Of a stretch of DNA of 22,043 bases, positions 16,671 to 22,043 are shown piece after piece. The notes under the pieces were generated by a model. That model was not told where the DNA came from, ran no database searches, and was given only the letters and a program-made list of their open reading frames with translations. Source of the DNA: a virus; the IMG/VR virus record IMGVR_UViG_3300028196_000101, positions 1 to 22,043 of that record. One strand, 5' to 3'. Position numbers and translations under genes: made by a program. Position 1 is the first letter of the stretch, and the number at the start of each line of letters is the position of its first letter.

Positions 16671-18740
16671 TTACTTTTTGAAGAGATCAATTGCCAAACT
16701 ACCGGTATCGATATTGGCACCATCACTCACTCTTCTTACGAAGAAATCAGCATGTGTAGTAAATCTACTAACACCTATACCAACAGGAGTTGTTGCAGGT
16801 GTATAATCATTCATACTGGTTTGTATAACATAATCTGTTGCGTTGGAATATGCGGTAGCAAATGTCGCTCGGTATTGACCAGCAGCTATTTGTGAAGCAG
16901 TGACTCCAGGAGTTCCAGTCCATGCCGGTGAACCACCAAGAGAAATCTCACCTACCTTACTATCAGCTGGTTCATAAACTGTTGTTGTAGAACCAGTAAT
17001 TGGAAGAGCTGAATCCGGTGGAGTGAAATTGGATGTATATCTTGCTGATTTAGAAATTCTAATATCATCAATATTACCTTCAAATTGACCAGCATCACCA
17101 GGTATGCCATAGTAACCAATCACAAAAGATTGATTTGTTTGATCACTAATCTCATTATCAATTAATTGATCACTACTAGTTCTAGTAGATTCAGTGCCAT
17201 CAAAATAGTAGTGAATCGAACCATTACCAGGTTCTCTTACAATAGCGATATGGTGCCATGCATTATCAGCGAAGGTCGAACTGATTGCTTGATCTAATAA
17301 AAATCCAGTACTAGTGTTTCCAGCACTATTAGATCCAGTAGCGGAACTATTTTTATTATGCCAATAGAAGTTGTAAAGACCACCACCAGCTTGATAATAT
17401 CCAATTTTCCAGTTATTACTGACACCAACACTTGGATGCCAATTTGCAAATAATATCGGAGAATCGGTAATAACAGTTTCGTTTGGAAGTGCAGAAGAAT
17501 TAAAATAGAACCACCCTTCGAGTGTCCAAGCACCCTCAAAAGGATAATATGTAGATCCTGAATTATCCTGTGTGAAGCTTATGCCACTATTATTGACTGG
17601 AAATCTTGCAGTTTTTGTTCCATATTTTAGCGGTGATGAAACTAAATCAATCAAGCCAGTACTCGGGGTTCTCCCATCTTTTAAGTTAGTTACATCACCA
17701 ATAGTTGCCTGATCAAAATTCATACGAATCATCGTATTGTCCCAATCACTATCTGCCTGATTGACAGTTAATGGAGCCTCTGATAGGAATAGTGCTCTCC
17801 AAGTAGTTCCATCATAGTAATATGGTTGACCACCAATTTGTTTAAATTGTCCAGTGGTTCCTGCTGTACCAATAACTGTTGGATTATTGTGGGATAGTGT
17901 TAGAGCTGGTGAATCAACTCCATTAGTAGATGTTCCTGCTCCAATAGTTGCAATACCAACAACATCAATTCCATTTGAGTTGACAGTTAGTTTCTCAACA
18001 CCAGAAGCAAAAATTCCAGTGTCTCCATAACCTTGTAATACTGTTTCACTCGTATTTGCTCTCAAGTTTAAAGTATTACCAGCAGCAAGAATTGCATTTG
18101 CATTACTATCACCACTAAGAAATGCTATATCATTGTCACTACTAATAAATTGAATACGAGGTGTTTGTGCATCCGCCATATTGATGGCAACACGAGCAGT
18201 ATTTCCAGTATTTTTAAACTGAACACTTTTACTACTATTATCGATAGAAAAAGTAGAGACACCAGCAACAGTCAGTCCACCACTAAGAGTAGAAATCCCA
18301 CTAACTTCTAAGAAATTAGTTCTCAAGTTGTTAGTATTACCTACACCAGAACCACCACCACCGCTATAATTAACAATATTGAGAGTAGAAATACCAGTAA
18401 TACCAGCACCACCACCTACAAATTGTGTTGCAGTAGCATTGCCAGTTACTTCAAGTCCACCAGACAAGGTGGATATTCCACTTACTTCTAAGAAATCAGT
18501 TCTTAAATTATTAGTATTAGCGATACCAGTGTTGGTAATAGTTACACTACCAGTCGATCCACTCAAGTTAATACCAGTTCCAGCTGTGACACTGGTAACT
18601 GGAACTGCAAGTGTTGTTCCGTCACCAATAGTGGTATAGACCTCATTAAAATTGGAGTTGATTTTAGTAGCACCTAATAACAGACTGTCACCAGTTCCAT
18701 CGTTCGGATTTGTTCCTGTGCTAATTCCTTGTTTGGCCAT
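16671..18740 (-). CDS. LamG/concanavalin-domain tail fibre or adhesin
   Basis: A 689-aa protein. Residues 1-41 (MAKQGISTGTNPNDGTGDSL, then KINSNFNEVYTTIGDG) form an N-terminal segment familiar at the start of structural proteins of marine T4-like phages and probably serve as the virion anchor. Residues 75-100 and 135-160 are a duplicated unit (NTNNLRT[DN]FLEVSGISTLSGG). A beta-rich shaft follows (about 160-330), with a GGQPYYYDGTTWRAL motif. Residues about 335-580 form a LamG-like jelly roll: MNFDQ, WTLEGWFYF, ADNAWHHIAIVRE, IHYYFDGT, QFEGNIDDIRISKSARY, the classic Laminin_G_3 pattern, often carbohydrate-binding. A separate beta C-terminal domain ends in SLAIDLFKK. This makes it a candidate receptor-binding or cell-surface adhesion protein; binding is inferred. 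A CTAAATA box lies 24 nt upstream. Confidence 0.85.
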   Translation of the reverse strand: MAKQGISTGTNPNDGTGDSLLLGATKINSNFNEVYTTIGDGTTLAVPVTSVTAGTGINLSGSTGSVTITNTGIANTNNLRTDFLEVSGISTLSGGLEVTGNATATQFVGGGAGITGISTLNIVNYSGGGGSGVGNTNNLRTNFLEVSGISTLSGGLTVAGVSTFSIDNSSKSVQFKNTGNTARVAINMADAQTPRIQFISSDNDIAFLSGDSNANAILAAGNTLNLRANTSETVLQGYGDTGIFASGVEKLTVNSNGIDVVGIATIGAGTSTNGVDSPALTLSHNNPTVIGTAGTTGQFKQIGGQPYYYDGTTWRALFLSEAPLTVNQADSDWDNTMIRMNFDQATIGDVTNLKDGRTPSTGLIDLVSSPLKYGTKTARFPVNNSGISFTQDNSGSTYYPFEGAWTLEGWFYFNSSALPNETVITDSPILFANWHPSVGVSNNWKIGYYQAGGGLYNFYWHNKNSSATGSNSAGNTSTGFLLDQAISSTFADNAWHHIAIVREPGNGSIHYYFDGTESTRTSSDQLIDNEISDQTNQSFVIGYYGIPGDAGQFEGNIDDIRISKSARYTSNFTPPDSALPITGSTTTVYEPADSKVGEISLGGSPAWTGTPGVTASQIAAGQYRATFATAYSNATDYVIQTSMNDYTPATTPVGIGVSRFTTHADFFVRRVSDGANIDTGSLAIDLFKK
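18261..18518 (-). repeat. two direct repeats in the LamG-protein shaft
   Basis: Units at 18441-18518 and 18261-18338 (period 180 nt, 60 residues) encode the same 26-residue pattern, NTNNLRT[DN]FLEVSGISTLSGG plus a variable end. The DNA is also alike, sharing TTCTAAGAAAT[CT]AGTTCT on the plus strand, with third-position differences. It is an internal duplication of a beta-shaft unit. Confidence 0.85.
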
Positions 18741-18763
18741 TCCTACAGATTCTCCCGTTTAGT

Positions 18764-18770
18764 TATTTAG
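18764..18770 (-). promoter_or_regulatory. late-promoter-like box CTAAATA before LamG protein
   Basis: Minus-strand TTCTAAATAACT lies just after the stop of the right-edge gene. Predicted start is about 18758, a leader of about 18 nt. The leader also carries GGGAG (about 11 nt spacing) and AGGA next to ATG 18740. Confidence 0.65.
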
Positions 18771-18772
18771 AA

Positions 18773-21700
18773 TCAAATTTGAATATAGTTAACAAATTTC
18801 AGTGGATTAGTTCTTTGAACAATTCCAGCTGTTGAAATACCAACATATCCGTCGAAGTTGTAAGAGTTAAACTCTTTGGGGATCGATCTGGCATTGAGAC
18901 CAATTCTTCCCCAACTGAATTTACCAAAATTGAATGAAGATGAAATACCACCAGTAAATACTTCAATCAATTGTGAATCATAAGTGAATAATGTAGAATC
19001 AAATGAGAGATAAGTTCCTGAGAAAGTTACAGTACTCAATCCAGAAACATTACAGAATACTCGTTTTACTACCGTAGTGCCAATACCAACTACTTGAGTA
19101 GTGATTGTTTGATGATCCCTAACCATCCAAACATTGTCAGAAAAAGTAGTTGTAATACCAATAGTTCTTGATCGATCATTTGTAACTGATTCTATCGTTC
19201 CACTTCCAATACCAGTATTGAATGTGGTGAAGAAATCACCTGTTGAGATTCCACTAACAGTAATTCCTGTTCCAACATAACCATTGTTTCTAAGGAATGA
19301 ACCCTGATCAATAAAGAGATCAAAAATTACTCTATTATCACTACTTCCAATAGTTGTAGTTCCAAAACCAACAATTGTTCCGAAATCGCCCTCGTAGGAC
19401 AATACACCAATTTCTTCTTTCTTAATTGTTGGTGGTTCAAACAGAACCACAGGAACCTGTGAACCAGTGTACCCAACACCACCATTGGTAATGGTGACTG
19501 ATGTAACTTTACCAGATGAGATAGAAGCCGTTGCTGTCGCAATTGTAGAAACACCAAGTGTAGATCCAATTGTGACTGTGGGTGCTACAGTATATCCAAG
19601 ACCATCGTTAGTGATTGAAATACTGGAGATAGTTCCAGCAATCGATACGATAGCCGTACCAGAAGCTCCAACAATATTATCTTGTGATGTAATTGTGATA
19701 GAATCTTGGAAATCTCTAACTTGAGATTCATTATTTGAATCAAATAGAGGTCTTAGACTATCAACATAAACTTCTGTAGAACCGAGACCAACAGGTTGAA
19801 TCAGATAAGAAGTTGGATATATTTGAGGTTCATAGCTAATTCTATTTTTACCAACAACCTTTCCATTAATAAACTTGTCAACTGTTTGTTTACACCATGT
19901 CACAGGTCTCAAGACATTTCTGTCACTTGTAATTCCAGGTCCTTGATAAACATTAGTTTCAACCGAATCAAGGGTATTAATACCAGTTACAGTTCTGATA
20001 TCTTCATCGAAGATGGTGCCTTGAGTAGGTGGAAGATTATCAATATTGAGATTGTCGCCGACTTTTACTGTTTCAATAACATTGGTAAAGACAACATCAA
20101 CATCTCCATTACCCTTGTAGAAGAGAACTTTGGAAGTGTCTCCAATCTTTGGAGGTTCGGAAAACTCTACAGTACTACCACCAGTAAATACATAACCTTT
20201 ACCAGGTTCTTGGAGTATGTCATTGATTATAATAATGAGAGTTTGATCAACTTCAACTTTTGAACCAGGACTTGATTGGATAGAAATAGCTTCACCATTC
20301 AAATTCAATCTAAAGTCTTTTGTAGATCCATTAAACAAATCATCGAACTTGTCAAGAACTTGTAATTGACCAACAGACCAACCACTAAAACTATCAGTAA
20401 ATATTCTATCAACACTAATTTGAAATTCTTCAAATGATACTGAAGTATCAGTTGGTATTCCAGTAGTTCCTCCAATAGGAACAGTCAATATTTCACCTTC
20501 ACCATAAGCATATCCACCATATCTAAACTCAAAGTCAATAACACTAGATCCTTGACCAACAACAATATTAACTGTTGCACTTTTCCCAACCCCAGTGACA
20601 CTAGAAGAACTGTATTGGACAGGAATGTTAAAGTATGGAAGTGGATCATCAAAAAATACTTCTGGTAGATTGGTTCCAGTGTAACCAGTTCCTGGGTTGG
20701 TGATAGCAACACTAACGATGTTACCACCACTGATTGCTGCAGTTCCGATAAAGTGGAGACTTGGTTCCCCATCAGTCTGAACACCAACATTAACAACTGT
20801 TTGAATACCAGCTCTATATCCAGAACCACTATTAGCAATACTCACGGCAGTGACTGTACCAGCGGCGGAAACTGAGACAGTTCCTCCAGCGGATACCAAT
20901 GGTTGATATCCAAATCCACTAACTGTACCAGCCGAAATTATTAGACCACCAAGTGGAATATCACTATCATTTGGATCATGTCCATTGCTGATACCAATAC
21001 CACTGAACCTTACCGTTGATACACCTGCGGATTCTTCAATATCGTAAATTCCATCACCAACTACAGCTCCTTTAGGAACTTGGAAAATATTATTGATAAG
21101 AATGATACCATTATCTGTTGAATAACCAACAGTGTTATTATCATCATATTTTAAAGTGAAGCTAGTGTTGATTCCATTAAAATCATGTGATACATCATCA
21201 AAAACAATATTGTTTAAATATGTTTCATTTGGAGAATTTATAGCAGATCTTCTCATGAAAGTTCTACCTTGGAAACTAGAAGAAGTTGTAATACCAGTCC
21301 AATCTCTAGAATCAGGATCTGCAGCTGATGTAGTGCTTAATGGTCTATTGCCATGTGGTGCCGAAGCGAAGTTGATGGTATTTCCAACAATATTGTAATT
21401 ACCAGAAATTTTAGTAATCAGAGAACCATTAGAGTGTTCTTCAAGAGTAGAACCAAGTTGAGCTCTTCTACAACCAAATCTTGTTGAACCAGCAATACCA
21501 ACATCGGTGAGAATGATATATTCATCACCAATTTTAATAATGTCTTGAGATGCAAATGATGTTATGCCGGTTACATCAAATACTGTATCAAATACTATAT
21601 TTTGATCTAAGTTTGTTGTGACCGCAGTTCCAGTAACAGGAGCTTGAATTCTATTATCAATAGCTACTAACGCTTTCGCATTTTGATTGATAGCAGTAAA

Positions 21701-22043
21701 TACATGAGAGTTGCCAATACCAAGAGAATTAATTGAAAAAGTTTCTGGAACTAATCTATTAGCTTTCTCTGATGTATCAGTAAACTTCAATCTAGCATCA
21801 TCGATTTTAACAACATAAAGTTCATTGGGAAGTTTATCAGTTAAACCAATACCAGAAACTGTTGTTGATGCAATACCAACAGCCATTGTTGTTCCAGTTC
21901 CAGCATGTGTATAAAGAATCTTTTCACCAGTTACGAAGAAATGATTTGGAATCGAAATGGTTCCATTAGTGACATTAACAATATCTGAGTCACTTCCATC
22001 AAAATCTCTCTCAAACATATCGAGTCCATCGTGTTTGAGACCA
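18773..22043 (-). CDS. large modular virion structural protein (5' end off window)
   Basis: The frame is open to the right edge; upstream of the first visible Met (22018) it reads GLKHDGLD in frame, so that Met is probably internal and the true N-terminus is outside. About 1089 residues are visible (numbered from Met 22018): an RG-H-like module (159-205, IIKIGDEYIIL, CRRAQLGS, EEH); two copies of an 'iiiNnilQxP' module (271-345, with GIILINNIFQVP, and 556-640, with LIIIINDILQEPGKGY and FSEPP); GxGY units near 398, 444, 807 and 847; a PVTWCKQTVDKFINGK segment (705-720); and a FGKFSWGRIG C-terminal region. These modules are typical of large virion proteins of marine T4-like phages. By position, before gp8, it or its neighbour may be the counterpart of T4 gp7, but I see no gp7 signature, so no symbol is given. 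Confidence 0.8.
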   Translation of the reverse strand, partial: GLKHDGLDMFERDFDGSDSDIVNVTNGTISIPNHFFVTGEKILYTHAGTGTTMAVGIASTTVSGIGLTDKLPNELYVVKIDDARLKFTDTSEKANRLVPETFSINSLGIGNSHVFTAINQNAKALVAIDNRIQAPVTGTAVTTNLDQNIVFDTVFDVTGITSFASQDIIKIGDEYIILTDVGIAGSTRFGCRRAQLGSTLEEHSNGSLITKISGNYNIVGNTINFASAPHGNRPLSTTSAADPDSRDWTGITTSSSFQGRTFMRRSAINSPNETYLNNIVFDDVSHDFNGINTSFTLKYDDNNTVGYSTDNGIILINNIFQVPKGAVVGDGIYDIEESAGVSTVRFSGIGISNGHDPNDSDIPLGGLIISAGTVSGFGYQPLVSAGGTVSVSAAGTVTAVSIANSGSGYRAGIQTVVNVGVQTDGEPSLHFIGTAAISGGNIVSVAITNPGTGYTGTNLPEVFFDDPLPYFNIPVQYSSSSVTGVGKSATVNIVVGQGSSVIDFEFRYGGYAYGEGEILTVPIGGTTGIPTDTSVSFEEFQISVDRIFTDSFSGWSVGQLQVLDKFDDLFNGSTKDFRLNLNGEAISIQSSPGSKVEVDQTLIIIINDILQEPGKGYVFTGGSTVEFSEPPKIGDTSKVLFYKGNGDVDVVFTNVIETVKVGDNLNIDNLPPTQGTIFDEDIRTVTGINTLDSVETNVYQGPGITSDRNVLRPVTWCKQTVDKFINGKVVGKNRISYEPQIYPTSYLIQPVGLGSTEVYVDSLRPLFDSNNESQVRDFQDSITITSQDNIVGASGTAIVSIAGTISSISITNDGLGYTVAPTVTIGSTLGVSTIATATASISSGKVTSVTITNGGVGYTGSQVPVVLFEPPTIKKEEIGVLSYEGDFGTIVGFGTTTIGSSDNRVIFDLFIDQGSFLRNNGYVGTGITVSGISTGDFFTTFNTGIGSGTIESVTNDRSRTIGITTTFSDNVWMVRDHQTITTQVVGIGTTVVKRVFCNVSGLSTVTFSGTYLSFDSTLFTYDSQLIEVFTGGISSSFNFGKFSWGRIGLNARSIPKEFNSYNFDGYVGISTAGIVQRTNPLKFVNYIQI
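19433..19639 (-). repeat. GxGY repeat pair in right-edge protein (distal)
   Basis: Two units, SITNDGLGYTVAPTVTIG and VTITNGGVGYTGSQVPVVLF (residues 801-818 and 841-860), are spaced 40 residues apart. They match the units in gp14 and in the beta-helix protein. Confidence 0.8.
20099..21208 (-). repeat. duplicated 'iiiNnilQxP' module
   Basis: Two copies in the right-edge protein, at 20984-21208 and 20099-20353. Each starts with D[DH].FNG..T.F.L, then a run of Ile with N[ND]I[FL]Q.P, and ends in a [ST]V.FS strand. It is a beta domain repeated within one protein; I recognise it from large virion proteins of marine T4-like phages, but no function is known. Confidence 0.65.
20645..20851 (-). repeat. 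GxGY repeat pair in right-edge protein (proximal)
   Basis: Units VSIANSGSGYRAGIQTVV and VAITNPGTGYTGTNLPEVFF (residues 392-409 and 437-456). The second closely resembles the distal unit that ends VVLFEPP, with an FFDDP ending, suggesting an internal duplication within the protein. Confidence 0.78.

Noticed and set aside
18773-22043. Assigning the right-edge protein as T4 gp7 because it lies upstream of gp8.
   Set aside because: A LamG protein lies between them and no gp7-specific sequence could be recognised; position alone is insufficient.
1-22043. A hidden defence, anti-defence, metabolic or RNA system in the window.
   Set aside because: All long frames are structural or packaging proteins, non-coding DNA totals about 153 bases, and no tRNA fold, kinase, nuclease or photosynthesis gene was seen.

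Overview
The window is a compact block of virion structural genes from a T4-like myovirus, read entirely from the minus strand (right to left). Five genes match T4 morphogenesis proteins in T4 order: gp8 (baseplate wedge), gp13 and gp14 (neck), gp15 (tail terminator / sheath stabiliser) and gp16 (small terminase). T4 gp9-gp12 and fibritin are absent from the interval between gp8 and gp13. In their place are one giant DUF4815-type protein (2554 aa) and two small overlapping genes. This arrangement, low GC, and proteins full of Gly/Ser/Thr/Asn beta-repeats suggest a marine T4-like phage. A Synechococcus or Prochlorococcus cyanomyovirus is most likely; a related T4-like phage of another marine bacterium (for example SAR11) cannot be excluded from this window. 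No host-derived metabolic gene, tRNA, integrase or defence gene is present.

Layout in transcription order: (1) 22043-18773, large structural protein lacking its N-terminus (off the right edge); (2) 18740-16671, a LamG/concanavalin-like adhesin with a marine-phage N-terminal anchor; (3) 16632-15073, gp8; (4) 15063-7399, DUF4815 giant; (5) 7402-7199, 67-aa coiled-coil protein; (6) 7209-6820, 129-aa beta-sandwich protein; (7) 6795-5932, gp13; (8) 5925-4501, gp14 enlarged by an inserted repeat array; (9) 4470-3463, gp15 with a C-terminal extension; (10) 3453-3031, gp16; (11) 3025-1, a structural protein with repeats, coiled coils and a beta-helix, running off the left edge. Only about 153 bases are non-coding, so there is no empty stretch to describe. 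No rho-independent terminator hairpin was seen in the gaps.

Five gaps carry a T4-late-promoter-like box (CTAAATA or ATAAATA). These divide the block into five visible units: the LamG protein; gp8 with DUF4815 giant, 67 aa and 129 aa; gp13-gp14; gp15-gp16; and the beta-helix protein. Predicted leaders are 14-18 nt at four of the sites and essentially zero at the fifth.

The most notable pattern is modularity. Three short beta-rich modules (GxGY, SGA and RG-H) recur in otherwise unrelated proteins of the baseplate, neck and tail terminus, and the gain in length of gp14 and gp15 over T4 is largely made of them. No non-structural or clearly new system was found.
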